64,000 bases of DNA. Origin: CAVRQM01 sp963756975. GTDB taxonomy: Bacteria > Pseudomonadota > Alphaproteobacteria > Acetobacterales > Acetobacteraceae. The stretch lies in assembly GCA_963756975.1 (NCBI GenBank), contig CAVWPS010000002.1, positions 1,550,001 through 1,614,000 on the forward strand. The letters are read 5' to 3'. The position numbers were made by a program, and so were the translations under genes. Below the pieces are notes generated by a model. That model did no database searches. It had not been told where the DNA came from and saw only the letters and a list, made by a program, of their open reading frames with translations. Positions 18,879 through 28,528 of the stretch are shown here, piece after piece. Position 1 is the first letter of the stretch; every line of letters begins with the position of its first letter.

Positions 18879-19570
18879 CGCGGTAGCGGTATCCGATCCC
18901 GTAGAGCGTCTCGATGTGGTTGAAATCGTCGTCGGCGGAGCGGAACTTCTTCCGCACCCGCTTGATGTGGCTGTCGATCGTGCGGTCGTCGACGTAGATG
19001 TTCTCGCCGTACGCGGCGTCGATCAGCTGGTCGCGCGAGCGCACCATTCCGGGCCGCGACGCCAGCGTTTTGATCAGCAGGAACTCGGTCACCGTCAACT
19101 GGATCGGCCGCCCGCGCCACGTGCACTGGTGGCGCGTCTCGTCGAGGATCAGCTCGCCCCGGACCAGCACGCCCTGGCCGCCCGGCGTCGGCTCGCCCCG
19201 GTTCGCGTCGTGGCGGCGCAGCAAGCGCGCGAATACGCTCCAGCAGCAGGCGCTGGCTGAACGGCTTGGTGATGTAGTCGTCGGCCCCGAGCCGGAGGCC
19301 CATCAGCTCGTCCACCTCCTCGTCCTTCGACGTGAGGAAGATCACCGGAACCTGCAGCCGGGCGCGCAGCCGCTGCAGCAACTCGATCCCGTCCATGCGG
19401 GGCATCTTGATGTCTAGGACAGCGAGATCGACCGGCCGCGCGGTGATCCCCTGCAGCGCGCTCTCGCCGTCGGTGAAGGTGCGGACCAGATAGCCCTCGG
19501 CCTCCAGCGTCATCGAGACACTGGTCAGGATGTTCCGGTCGTCGTCGACCAGGGCGATCGTCTGCTTCAT
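18871..19570 (-). pseudogene. chvI: ChvI response regulator, frameshifted
   Basis: OmpR-type regulator phosphorylated by ChvG. The receiver domain (MKQTIALVDDDRN, phospho-Asp in LDIKMPRMDG, Lys in TSKDEE) starts at ATG 19570. The winged-helix domain (from LLRRHDANRGE to GIGYRYRDA) follows in another frame. One extra base at about 19223-19224 separates them: CGCGCTTGCTGCG is read where CGCGCTGCTGCG is expected. The corrected length is 232 residues, normal for ChvI. Both halves are fully conserved, which argues for a sequencing error rather than decay, since chvI is often essential. Confidence 0.85.
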
Positions 19571-19633
19571 CGGATGTTCGTTCGCGTCCAAGAATGTGTA
19601 CTGCGCTGCCATTGTGGCTGAACGGAGGACGCT

Positions 19634-20320
19634 TTGGATATCGTTCCGGCAATAGAAGCCCGAATGCTGTTGCGGGCGGCGCGTTCGGCGACCCTCGCGA
19701 CACAGCAGGACGGGCAACCGTTCGCGGGTCTGGTCACGCCGGCGACCGACCCGGACGGGGCCGTGCTGCTGCTGCTCTCCGATCTGTCCGAGCACACGCG
19801 CCAGCTTCGGTCCGACGGACGGTGCGCGGTGATGGTCGCCGGTGAGCCGGCCGAGGCGAACCCGCAAACGGCACCCCGGCTCACGGTGCGGGGCCGGGCC
19901 GCGATCACGACCGACCCGTCGAGCCGTGCCCGCTGGCTCGCGGCCCACCCGTATGCCGCGTTCTACGCCGATTTCACCGACTTCAACGTGTGGCGGATCG
20001 AGCATTCCGACGCGGCCTATGTCGGCGGCTTCGCCCGGGCCTTCAAACTCGACGCGGACGAACTCGCGCCAGACGCCGCTTCCGTCGAAGCCGTCGCGGG
20101 CGGGGCGGCCTCCATCATGGCCCACTGCAACGCCGACCACGCCGACACGCTGGCGCTGCTCGCGGGCGGCGGCGCTTGGACGATGGAGGCGGTCGACGTC
20201 GACGGTTGCGACCTGTCGGACGGGACCGTCTCGCGCCGGATCGCCTGGCCTGCCCCGGTCGCCGATCCGCTCGGCGTGAGGGCCGCGCTGATCGCGCTGG
20301 CACGGTCCGCCCGGCTGTAA
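19634..20320 (+). CDS. HugZ-like pyridoxamine 5'-phosphate oxidase-fold protein
   Basis: The protein has 228 residues. An N-terminal split-barrel flavin/heme-binding domain (about 5-140) precedes a DUF2470 domain with the MAHCNADHADTL signature (about 155-225). This is the layout of HugZ heme oxygenases and related proteins. The start is TTG 19634, with GGAGG five bases upstream. It is divergent from chvI and stands 29 bases before the Rieske gene, so co-transcription is likely. Heme breakdown is possible, but the fold alone does not prove it. Confidence 0.75.
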   Translation: MDIVPAIEARMLLRAARSATLATQQDGQPFAGLVTPATDPDGAVLLLLSDLSEHTRQLRSDGRCAVMVAGEPAEANPQTAPRLTVRGRAAITTDPSSRARWLAAHPYAAFYADFTDFNVWRIEHSDAAYVGGFARAFKLDADELAPDAASVEAVAGGAASIMAHCNADHADTLALLAGGGAWTMEAVDVDGCDLSDGTVSRRIAWPAPVADPLGVRAALIALARSARL

Positions 20321-20349
20321 CCGGGGTCGTTCCGCGCTATGAGCGGGCG

Positions 20350-21387
20350 ATGGACGATATGCTGCGTGGCTTCTGGTACCTCGCCCGCCTCGGCGCTTCG
20401 GTCAAACGCGGCCGTACCGCGCCCGTCACCCTGCTCGGCGAGCAGGTGCTGCTCGGCCGCCGCGCCGACGGCTCGGTGTTCGCGTACGGCGACAGCTGCC
20501 CGCATCGCGGCATGCCGATGCGCGAAGGCACGTTCGACGGCACGACGCTGCGGTGCTGCTTCCACGGCTGGGCGTTCGACAGCGCCGACGGCCGGTGCAC
20601 CGACATCCCGTCCGTCGTGGACGGCGCGGAGCCGGGCCGTTTCCGGCTGAAATCCTATCCGGCGCGGGAAGTGCAGGGAAATATCTGGGTGTTCATGGCC
20701 GCCGCCGGCGCGCTCCCCGACCCGCTGCCCGACACCATCCCGGAGATTTTCGCGTTCGGCACGCAGGTGCCGAAAGTGGCAACGACGATGCGGTTCCCGT
20801 GCAATGTCGACCTCGCCGCGAGCGGGTTCTTCGACCCTGGCCACCCGGCGTTCGTCCACACATCGCGCTGGTGGCGCAGCAAGCCGGTCGGCAGCCTGCG
20901 GACGAAGGAGAAATCGTTCACGCCCGACGGCATGGGGTTCGCCATGGCCCGTCATCCGGTGCGGGGCGGCGGCCTGCCCTACAAGCTGCTCGGCGGCGAC
21001 GTGCACGCCGAAATCCGCATCAGCCTGCCGGGCATCCGGACCGAGGTGATCGAAGGGCGGAAACACGCCGCCTACGTGCTGGCCGCCGCGACGCCGGTCA
21101 CGGCCACCGAGACCGACGTGCATTACTGCGTCTACTGGACGCTGCCGTGGCTGACGCCGCTAAAGCCGCTGGCGGCCATGATGGCCCGCGACTTTCTCGG
21201 GCAGGATCGGGACGTGGCCGCAAGAATGATGGGCAACCCGAAGCTGCCGTCGCAGCTGTTCGTCGGCGACGCCGATACCCAGATCCGCTGGTATTTGCGG
21301 CTGAAGAAGGAGTTTCAGGCCGCCGCCGAGGAGGGCCGCGCGTTCGTGAACCCCTTGAGGCCGCAAACGCTGCGGTGGAAGAGCTGA
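20350..21387 (+). CDS. Rieske [2Fe-2S] aromatic-ring-hydroxylating-type oxygenase
   Basis: The protein has 345 residues. The Rieske cluster ligands are CPHRG (C-x-H) and CCFHGW (C-x2-H) within residues 45-75. The mononuclear iron site is suggested by DPGHPAFVH at about residue 165, a variant of the D-x2-H-x4-H type site. The length and layout resemble single-component oxygenases of the pheophorbide a oxygenase/vanillate demethylase group. The substrate is unknown. The ATG is at 20350; the stop overlaps the VOC gene start (TGATG). No ferredoxin reductase gene is adjacent. Confidence 0.8.
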   Translation: MDDMLRGFWYLARLGASVKRGRTAPVTLLGEQVLLGRRADGSVFAYGDSCPHRGMPMREGTFDGTTLRCCFHGWAFDSADGRCTDIPSVVDGAEPGRFRLKSYPAREVQGNIWVFMAAAGALPDPLPDTIPEIFAFGTQVPKVATTMRFPCNVDLAASGFFDPGHPAFVHTSRWWRSKPVGSLRTKEKSFTPDGMGFAMARHPVRGGGLPYKLLGGDVHAEIRISLPGIRTEVIEGRKHAAYVLAAATPVTATETDVHYCVYWTLPWLTPLKPLAAMMARDFLGQDRDVAARMMGNPKLPSQLFVGDADTQIRWYLRLKKEFQAAAEEGRAFVNPLRPQTLRWKS

Positions 21388-21869
21388 TGGCCCATCGCCC
21401 GATCGCGTCCGGTGCCCGCATCGGCCACGTCCATCTCAAAGTGTCCGACATCGAGCGGGCGCTCGGGTTCTACGTCGGCGTGCTGGGCCTCGAGCTGATG
21501 CTCCGGTACGGCACGCAGGCGGCGTTCGTCTCGGCCGGCGGCTACCACCATCATATCGGGCTCAACACATGGGAGAGCGCCGGCGGCCATCCGCCCGCGC
21601 CCGGCACGACCGGCCTGTTCCACCTCGCCTTGCTCTATCCGGAGCGCGCCGACCTCGCCGACGCGCTACGGCGGCTGCGTGCGGCCGGCATCCCGCTCGA
21701 CGGCGCCTCGGACCACGGCGTGAGCGAGGCGTTGTATCTGCGCGATCCCGATCAGAACGGCGTCGAATTGTATTGGGACCGGCCGGAAGCGGAGTGGCCG
21801 CGCGACGCCCAGGGCGGCCTCACAATGTTCACGCGCCGGCTCGACCTGGAGTCGCTGCTCGCGGCTTGA
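21387..21869 (+). CDS. VOC family (glyoxalase/extradiol dioxygenase-like) protein
   Basis: The protein has 160 residues with the paired beta-alpha-beta-beta-beta fold. Candidate metal ligands are His in GHVHLKV near the start, the HHHIGLN stretch, FHLALLY, and Glu in NGVELYWDRP near the end. It resembles CatE-type catechol dioxygenase-like proteins. It is translationally coupled to the preceding Rieske oxygenase, so the pair may act on the same aromatic compound (inference). The exact reaction cannot be read from sequence. Confidence 0.78.
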   Translation: MAHRPIASGARIGHVHLKVSDIERALGFYVGVLGLELMLRYGTQAAFVSAGGYHHHIGLNTWESAGGHPPAPGTTGLFHLALLYPERADLADALRRLRAAGIPLDGASDHGVSEALYLRDPDQNGVELYWDRPEAEWPRDAQGGLTMFTRRLDLESLLAA

Positions 21870-21923
21870 CATTGATCGGCCGGCTCCCGGTTTATCAGGC
21901 TCCAACCTGACCGGAGCTAAGCC

Positions 21924-22349
21924 ATGACCCGTCTCGGATTGCTCGCCGCCGCCGCCGTGATGCTCACGGGAGCCGCCGCGCACGCGGACATCCTGAAATT
22001 CCACGCCGCCCTCAGCGGCGCGTCTCAGGTGCCGCCGGTCTCGACGCCCGCCAGCGGCGCCGCCGACGCCACGCTCAACACCGACACCAAGAAGCTCGAC
22101 TACAGCGCCAGCTGGCAGGCGCTGAGCGGCCCGGCGACGGCCGCGCATTTCCACGGCCCGGCCGCTCCCGGCGCGAATGCGGGCGTGGTCGTGCCGTGGC
22201 CGTCGCCGGTCATGAGCCCGCTGAACGCGACGGCAACGCTGACCGACGCGCAGATCGCCGATCTGAAGGCCGGCAAGTGGTACGCGAACGTGCATACCGC
22301 CGAGCATCCGGGCGGCGAGATCCGCGGCCAGATGATGCCCGTTCAGTAG
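21924..22349 (+). CDS. Secreted CHRD-domain protein
   Basis: The protein has 141 residues with a signal peptide (hydrophobic core, cleavage near AHA at about residue 22). The CHRD beta-sandwich domain fills the rest: AALSGASQVPPV, HFHGPA and the closing HPGGEIRGQM motif are characteristic. It is exported to the periplasm or surface; its function is not established. GGAG lies 8 bases upstream of the ATG. It stands alone, followed by a hairpin shared with the convergent acnA. Confidence 0.82.
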   Translation: MTRLGLLAAAAVMLTGAAAHADILKFHAALSGASQVPPVSTPASGAADATLNTDTKKLDYSASWQALSGPATAAHFHGPAAPGANAGVVVPWPSPVMSPLNATATLTDAQIADLKAGKWYANVHTAEHPGGEIRGQMMPVQ

Positions 22350-22356
22350 CATGCGT

Positions 22357-22383
22357 GGGTGCCCAGCTTGTCGCCGGGCACCC
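22357..22383. terminator. Hairpin between CHRD gene and acnA
   Basis: A perfect 8-bp inverted repeat, GGGTGCCC and GGGCACCC, separated by 11 bases, lies in the 40-base gap between convergent genes. A short GTTTC follows on the plus strand. It is a likely bidirectional terminator. Confidence 0.6.
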
Positions 22384-22389
22384 GTTTCG

Positions 22390-25084
22390 TCAGGCGGCCT
22401 TCGCCATCCCGCGCAGCACGAACTGCAAAATCCCGCCGTGGCGCCAGTATTCGACCTCGTCGGCTGTATCGACCCGGCACAGCACCGGGACCTCGTCGGT
22501 CGTCCCGTCGAGACGATGGATCGCGAGCGTCAGGTCCATCCGCGGCGACAGCTCGGCAAGGCCGCGCACGTCCAGCACTTCCGTCCCGTCGAGCCGCAGC
22601 GTGTGCCGATCCATGCCCGGCTTGAACGTCAGCGGCAGCACGCCCATGCCGACCAGGTTGCTGCGGTGGATGCGCTCGAAGCTTTCGACCAGCACCGCCT
22701 GCACGCCCAGCAGCATCGTGCCCTTCGCCGCCCAATCGCGAGAGCTGCCGGTGCCGTATTCGCGGCCGCCGACGATCATCAGCGGCACGCCATCGGCCTT
22801 GTAGCGCATCGCCGCGTCGTAGATCGGCATCCGCTCGCCGTCCGGCATGTGGCGCGTGACCCCGCCCTCGATACCGGGGACCATCTCGTTCTTGATGCGG
22901 ATATTGGCGAACGTGCCCCGCACCATGACGTCGTCGTTGCCGCGCCGCGCGCCGTAGCTGTTGAAGTCGGCCGGACGCACCTGGAACTCGGTCAGGAACT
23001 CGCCGGCGGGCGAGGCTTTGCGGATGTTGCCGGCCGGGCTGATGTGGTCGGTCGTGATGCTGTCGCCGAACACGGCCAGCACGCGGGCACCCGCGATGTC
23101 GCCCCGCGACGCCGGTTCGGCGGGCATGCCGTCGAAATACGGCGGGTGCTTCACGTAGGTCGAGCCGGCGCGCCAGCCGTAGCGGTCGGCCCCCTTCTCG
23201 ACCTGGATCGCCTGCCACTGCGCCGGGCCCTGGAACACCTCGCCGTAGCGCGTCAGGAACTGCGCCCGCAGCACGTTATCCTCGACCACCGCGCGGACCT
23301 CGGCGTTGCTCGGCCAGATGTTGCGCAGATAGACAGGCTGGCCATCGTGCCCGATGCCGAGCGGGGCGGTCGTGATGTCGGCGGTCATGGTGCCGAGCAG
23401 CGCGTAGGCGACCACCAGCGGCGGGCTCGCCAGAGTAATTGGCGCGCACGTTCGGATGGACCCGGCCCTCGAAATTGCGGTTGCCGGATAGCACGCTGAC
23501 GGCGACCAGCTTCTCGGCCTCGATCACCTCGGCGATCGCCTCGTCGAGCGGGCCGGAGTTGCCGATGCAGGTCGTGCAGCCGTAGCCGACGGTCTGATAG
23601 CCGAGCGCGTCGAGGTCGGCGGTCAGACCGGAGCGGTCGAGATACTCGGTCACCACCTGCGACCCCGGCGCCAGCGACGTTTTCACCCACGGTTTCCGCG
23701 TCAGCCCGGCCGCGCGAGCCTTTCTGGCCAACAGCCCGGCGGCGACCATGACGTAGGGGTTGGACGTGTTCGTGCACGACGTGATGGCGGCGATCGCCAC
23801 GTCGCCGTGCCCGAAATCGTAATCGTGGCCGCGCACCGGGAACCGGGTGTTACGCGCGTCGTCGGCCACACCGAAGCCGGTCGACAGTTCGCGGGTGAAC
23901 GCGGTGGCGGCGTCGCGGAGCAGCACGCGATCCTGCGGCCGCTTCGGCCCGGCGATCGACGGCAGCACCGAGCCGATGTCGAGTTCCAGCGTCATGCTGA
24001 ACACCGGCTCGACCGCCGGGTCGCGCCACATGCCCTGCGCCTTGCAATACGCCTCGACCAGCGCGATCCGGCTCTCGTCGCGCCCGGTCAGCCGCATATA
24101 GGCCAGCGTCACGTCGTCGACCGGGAAGAACCCGCAGGTCGCGCCGTATTCCGGGGCCATGTTGGCGATCGTCGCACGGTCGGCGAGCGACATGCCGTCC
24201 AGGCCCGACCCGAAGAATTCGACGAACTTGCCGACCACGCCGGCCTTGCGCAGCGTCTGCGTGACGGTCAGCACGAGGTCGGTCGCGGTCACCCCCTCCG
24301 GCATCGAGCCGGTCAGGCGGAAGCCCACCACGTCCGGGATCAGCATCGCGATCGGCTGGCCGAGCATCGCCGCCTCCGCCTCGATCCCGCCGACGCCCCA
24401 GCCGAGCACGCCCATGCCGTTGACCATCGTCGTGTGGCTGTCGGTGCCGTAGACGCTGTCCGGGTACGCGTAACGGGCACCATCCAGCTTCGCCGTCCAC
24501 ACCGCCTGGGCGAGGTATTCGAGATTGACCTGGTGGCAGATGCCGGTGCCGGGCGGGACCACGCGGAAATCGTCGAACGCGGTCTGGCCCCAGCGCAGGA
24601 ACGCGTACCGCTCGCCGTTACGCTCGAACTCGATGTCGACGTTGCGCTCGAGGCTGTCGGTGCGCCCGGAGACGTCGACCATGACCGAGTGGTCGATCAC
24701 GAGGTCGACCGGGATCAGCGGGTTGACCTGCGACGCGCGCCCGCCGAGCGGCACGATGCCGTCGCGCATGGCGGCGAGGTCCACGACGGCCGGGACGCCG
24801 GTGAAATCCTGCATCAGGATGCGGGCGGGGCGGAACGGCACCTCGCGCTCCGAGTGCGCGGTGTCGAGCCAGCCGGCGATCGCGCGCGCGTCCTCGACCG
24901 TGTAGCTGCCGCCGTTCTCGAACCGCAGCACGCCTTCGAGCAGCACTTTGAGGCTGACCGGAAGGCGCGACAGATCGCGCCCGAGCGCCTCGGCGGCCGC
25001 CGGCAGCGAAAAGTATTCGTAGTGCTGGCCGTCGACATCGAGCGTGCGACGGGTTCGCAGGGTGTCTTGGCCAACGATCTTCAT
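22390..25084 (-). pseudogene. acnA: Aconitate hydratase AcnA, frameshifted
   Basis: TCA-cycle enzyme converting citrate to isocitrate. From ATG 25084 the frame gives typical AcnA sequence (YGTDSHTTMVNG, TSCTNTSNP, GYGCTTCIGNSG with the [4Fe-4S] cysteines) up to HPNVRANY. One extra base at about 23434 then moves the frame. Removing it restores LASPPLVVAYALLG and the C-terminal swivel domain (GGREYGTGSSRDWAAKG) to 22390. The corrected length is about 897 residues, normal for AcnA. All catalytic segments are intact, so a consensus error is the simplest reading. Confidence 0.9.
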
Positions 25085-25152
25085 GGATACGGGATCTTTC
25101 GCTCGGGAGCCGCGCGGTGGCGCGCGGGACGGATGCGACGCAACATAGGCCG

Positions 25153-25761
25153 ATGGCGGATGCGGATGAAGGGCTTGCGGCCGATCGCGTGCTGGCCATG
25201 CGCGGCGAGCGTATCGCCCTCTCGGCGACCAGTTTCACGGCTCCGCCCGGTGCCGCGATCGTCGTCACGGGGGCGAACGGGGCCGGCAAAAGCACGCTGC
25301 TGCGGGTGCTGGCCGGGCTGATTTCCACCGATGCCGGGGCTGTCCGTTGGCACGGGCACGACATCCGGTCCGACCGGGCGGCGCACGGAAGGCGGGTCGC
25401 CTACCTCGGCCACCTCGACGCGCTGAAACCCGCGCTGACGCCGTTCGAGACGTTGCGCCTCTGGTGCGATTCCGCGCGCGCGGAAACCGAGCTGACGCGG
25501 GCCGGGCTTTGGCAGCTGGCGGAACTGCCGGTGCGACACCTGTCGGCGGGGCAGCGCCGCCGCCTCGCCATCGCCCGGCTCGCCGTCCGCGACGCGCCGG
25601 TCTGGCTGCTCGACGAGCCGACGGTCGGCCTCGACACCGACGCGGTCGAGAGGTTCGGCCATCTGCTGGCCCACCATCGGCAAGCCGGGGGGATCGTGAT
25701 CGCCGCGACGCATCTGCCGCTGCCGCTGCCGGACGCGACCGACCTGGCGCTCGGGACGTGA
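25153..25761 (+). CDS. ccmA: CcmA, cytochrome c biogenesis ABC ATPase
   Basis: ATPase of the CcmABCD system, which releases holo-CcmE for cytochrome c maturation. The protein has 202 residues. It has Walker A GANGAGKST, signature LSAGQRRRLA and Walker B WLLDEPT. I chose ATG 25153; an in-frame start at 25117 adds 12 unlikely residues. The stop overlaps the GTG of ccmB (GTGA). It is divergent from acnA, with 68 bases between. Confidence 0.88.
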   Translation: MADADEGLAADRVLAMRGERIALSATSFTAPPGAAIVVTGANGAGKSTLLRVLAGLISTDAGAVRWHGHDIRSDRAAHGRRVAYLGHLDALKPALTPFETLRLWCDSARAETELTRAGLWQLAELPVRHLSAGQRRRLAIARLAVRDAPVWLLDEPTVGLDTDAVERFGHLLAHHRQAGGIVIAATHLPLPLPDATDLALGT

Positions 25762-26420
25762 GCTTTGCGCTGAAACTGGTCGCGCAGGAGCTGCGGCTGT
25801 CGCTGCGCCATGGGGCCGACACGCTGGCGTCCGTCCTGTTCTTCGTGCTCGCCGCGAGCCTGCTGCCGCTCGCACTCGGCCCGAACCCGCGCGTGCTGGC
25901 CGCATTGGCGCCCGGGATCGTCTGGGTGACGGCACTGCTCGCGATGCTGCTGCCGCTCGACCGGCTTTTCGGGGCCGACCACGACGACGGCTCGCTGGAT
26001 CTACTGCTGCTGTCCGGCCTGCCCGCCTCCGTGCTCGCCTTGGTCAAGGCGGCCGCCCATTGGTGCTCCACCGGTCTGCCGCTGGTCGTGGCGGCGGTGC
26101 CGGTGGCGCTCATGTACGGCATGCCGCCGGCGGCGTTGCCGGTGCTGCTCGCGAGCCTGCTGATCGGCACGCCGGCATTGTCGCTGATCGGCACGCTCGG
26201 CGCGGCAATCGTGGTGGGTGCCCGGCGCGGCGGGGTGCTGCTGCCGCTGCTGGTGCTGCCGCTATGCGTCCCGGTGCTGGTGTTCGGCGCGGCGGCGGCG
26301 GGGCAGGCCGCGACCGGTGCCCCGTTCGCGGGCGCCTTGTTGCTCGAAGCGGCGATCCTGGCCGCCGCCCTGCCGCTGTGCCCGCTGGCCGCCGGGGCCG
26401 CCCTGCGCAACGTTCCGTAA
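25758..26420 (+). CDS. ccmB: CcmB, heme exporter membrane protein
   Basis: Membrane partner of CcmA. The protein has 220 residues with about six hydrophobic helices across its length. The stretches FALKLVAQELRLSLR at the start and DHDDGSLDLLLLSG near residue 75 are typical. The start is GTG 25758, overlapping the ccmA stop. The usual next genes ccmC and ccmD do not follow; an unrelated gene does, so the rest of the system must be elsewhere. Confidence 0.88.
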   Translation: MSFALKLVAQELRLSLRHGADTLASVLFFVLAASLLPLALGPNPRVLAALAPGIVWVTALLAMLLPLDRLFGADHDDGSLDLLLLSGLPASVLALVKAAAHWCSTGLPLVVAAVPVALMYGMPPAALPVLLASLLIGTPALSLIGTLGAAIVVGARRGGVLLPLLVLPLCVPVLVFGAAAAGQAATGAPFAGALLLEAAILAAALPLCPLAAGAALRNVP

Positions 26421-26499
26421 CGTGGCAACGCGCCGGCCCGCCTTGCCCCGGCCCGCGCCCGGTGCTCCGTTGCGCCCGCATCGGACGAGGCAAGCGACG

Positions 26500-27471
26500 T
26501 TGAGCGAGGTCGGGACTATCGAGAACGGGGTCGCGATCGGCCATGAACGCACGCTGTTCCTGGCCGCCGGAAGCCATGAGCCGCTGGCCTTCGCGAGCGG
26601 CGAGCGCGTGCCGAGCCCGGATTCCTTCAGGGTGTTCCGCCAGAACATCGCCGACCGCGCCGATTGGGCCGCGCGCAACAACGCGGCCTACGTGCACGTG
26701 ATCTTTCCGGACAAGCAATCCTACGCGCCCGAGCTGTGGCCGTTCGGCACGCCGCGACGCCTCGGCGACATGTACCTGTCGGCGTGCGAACCGGCCGAGC
26801 GCGCCCGGGTGATCTATTTGGCACCGTTGCTGCGGGCGAACCGCGCGCTGGTCACCTCCAGGGTCGACACGCATCTGACGATGGCGGGCAGTGCGATGGT
26901 CGCCGCCGAGCTGACGCGGCGGATCACCGGTCACGAGCAGGGCGGGCGGCTGCGCGAGATCCTGGCCGACCTGACCGAACCGCAGGAGACGTCCGGCGAT
27001 CTCGGCTCCAAGCTCGACCCGCCCTGGACCGACACGCTGTACGTGAGCGGGACGTTGCCGCCTGGCCGCTTCATCAGCAACCAGATCGCCGGCGGCAACA
27101 ACGGGATGGTCGACATCCGGGTCTCCCGCCGCGCCGCGTTCGGCCAGCGCGTGCTCATCTTCGGCGACAGCTTCGCCCGCCAGGTCTGCACGTATTTGCC
27201 GTGGTTCTTCTCCGAGATCCTGTTCTGCCGCACCGCGTTCTTCCACCCGGAGATCGCCGAAGCCTACCGTCCGGACGTGCTGATAACCTCCAACGCCGAG
27301 CGCTATCTCGCGAGCCCGCCGCCGGACGAGAGCCGGCCGCTGTTCCTGATGTACCCCTGGCTGAACGGCGGGACGCACAGCCCGTCCAAGGAGTTCGCGC
27401 AGGCGCTGTCGGCGATGCTGAGTTTTCCGCGCGCGCCGTACCGGGATTTCGTCGCCGATATCCGGGCTTGA
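26500..27471 (+). CDS. AlgX/AlgJ-like SGNH-fold protein, no signal peptide
   Basis: The protein has 323 residues if TTG 26500 is used. Two blocks resemble the SGNH acyltransferases of alginate acetylation: VDTHLT (D-x-H, about residue 125) and IFGDSFARQ (about residue 223), which would supply the catalytic Asp, His and Ser. Unlike AlgX/AlgJ, no signal peptide or membrane anchor is visible, so it may act in the cytoplasm or the start may be misjudged. The neighbours (ccmB, AI-2E protein) give no functional clue. The acyl-transfer role is inference. Confidence 0.6.
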   Translation: MSEVGTIENGVAIGHERTLFLAAGSHEPLAFASGERVPSPDSFRVFRQNIADRADWAARNNAAYVHVIFPDKQSYAPELWPFGTPRRLGDMYLSACEPAERARVIYLAPLLRANRALVTSRVDTHLTMAGSAMVAAELTRRITGHEQGGRLREILADLTEPQETSGDLGSKLDPPWTDTLYVSGTLPPGRFISNQIAGGNNGMVDIRVSRRAAFGQRVLIFGDSFARQVCTYLPWFFSEILFCRTAFFHPEIAEAYRPDVLITSNAERYLASPPPDESRPLFLMYPWLNGGTHSPSKEFAQALSAMLSFPRAPYRDFVADIRA

Positions 27472-27475
27472 CGGC

Positions 27476-28528
27476 GTGACCCCGGCCCGCGGACTGGTGC
27501 GGGCGGCGCTCACCATCACCGTCGTGGGCGTGCTGATCCTCGGCACGGTCTTAATCTTGCGGCCGTTCCTTCCGGCGCTGGTCTGGGCGGCCACCATCGT
27601 CGTCGCGACCTGGCCGCTGCTGCTGCGGCTGCAACGCGCGCTGTGGAACAGCCGGGCGCTGGCCGTGATCGTCGCCACGGTGCTGACGCTGACCGTGTTC
27701 GTGGTCCCGTTCTGGCTCGCGACCTCGACCATCCTGGGCCACATCGACCAGCTGACCGGCCTCGCGCATGCGGCGGCGACGTTCCAGATGCCGGCCGCCC
27801 CGCAATGGGTCCACGACCTGCCGCTGATCGGCGAGAGTGCCGCCACCGCCTGGGACCGCCTCGCCGACTCCGGACTTCGCGAGCTGCTGCCGAGGGTCGC
27901 GCCCTACGCCGGCGGCCTGGCGCGCTGGTTCGTGGCCGCGATGGGCGGCTTCGGGCTGCTGGTCGTGCAGTTCCTGCTCACGGTCGTCATCGCGGCCATC
28001 CTGCACGCCAACGGCGAGGCGGCGGCGGGACTGGTGACCCGGTTCGGCCACCGGCTGGCGGGCGAGCGCGGCGAGCGGATGGTCTCGCTCGCGGGCCACA
28101 GCGTCCGCGCGGTCGCGATCGGGGTGATGGTGACGTCGCTGGTGGAGTCCGTCATCGGCGGCATCGGCCTGGCCGTGGTCGGCGTCCCGCTCGCCGGGGT
28201 GCTGACGGCGGTCATGTTCGTCGTCTGCGTGACGCAGGCGGGTCCGGGCCTGGTGCTGATCCCGGCCGTGATCTGGATGTACGCCTTTCGCGGCGCGGGA
28301 CCGGCGACGATCCTGCTGGTCTTCACCGTCGTCGCGATCACGATCGACAACGTGCTGCGGCCGCTGCTGATCCGAAAGGAGGCCGATTTGCCGACGCTGC
28401 TGGTGCTGGCCGGGGTGATCGGCGGCCTGACCGCGTTCGGCCTGATCGGGATTTTCGTGGGCCCGGCCGTGCTGGCCGTCAGCTACACGGTGCTGCAGGC
28501 GTGGCTCGCCGAGGGCGACGACGCCTAA
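27476..28528 (+). CDS. AI-2E family (PerM-like) membrane protein
   Basis: The protein has 350 residues with helices at about residues 8-28, 32-50, 60-85, 145-175, 205-255, 265-290 and 305-340, and the family's compact C-terminal helical bundle. It is the second member of this family in the window, but it lacks the long C-terminal extension of the one at 10340. The start is GTG 27476, four bases after the previous stop. The 3' end overlaps the convergent molybdopterin oxidoreductase gene by 4 bases. The transported substrate is unknown. Confidence 0.82.
   Translation: MTPARGLVRAALTITVVGVLILGTVLILRPFLPALVWAATIVVATWPLLLRLQRALWNSRALAVIVATVLTLTVFVVPFWLATSTILGHIDQLTGLAHAAATFQMPAAPQWVHDLPLIGESAATAWDRLADSGLRELLPRVAPYAGGLARWFVAAMGGFGLLVVQFLLTVVIAAILHANGEAAAGLVTRFGHRLAGERGERMVSLAGHSVRAVAIGVMVTSLVESVIGGIGLAVVGVPLAGVLTAVMFVVCVTQAGPGLVLIPAVIWMYAFRGAGPATILLVFTVVAITIDNVLRPLLIRKEADLPTLLVLAGVIGGLTAFGLIGIFVGPAVLAVSYTVLQAWLAEGDDA

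Noticed and set aside
21870..21923. Possible GCTCC/GGAGC hairpin before the CHRD gene
   Set aside because: Only a 5-bp stem, too short to separate from chance at this GC content.
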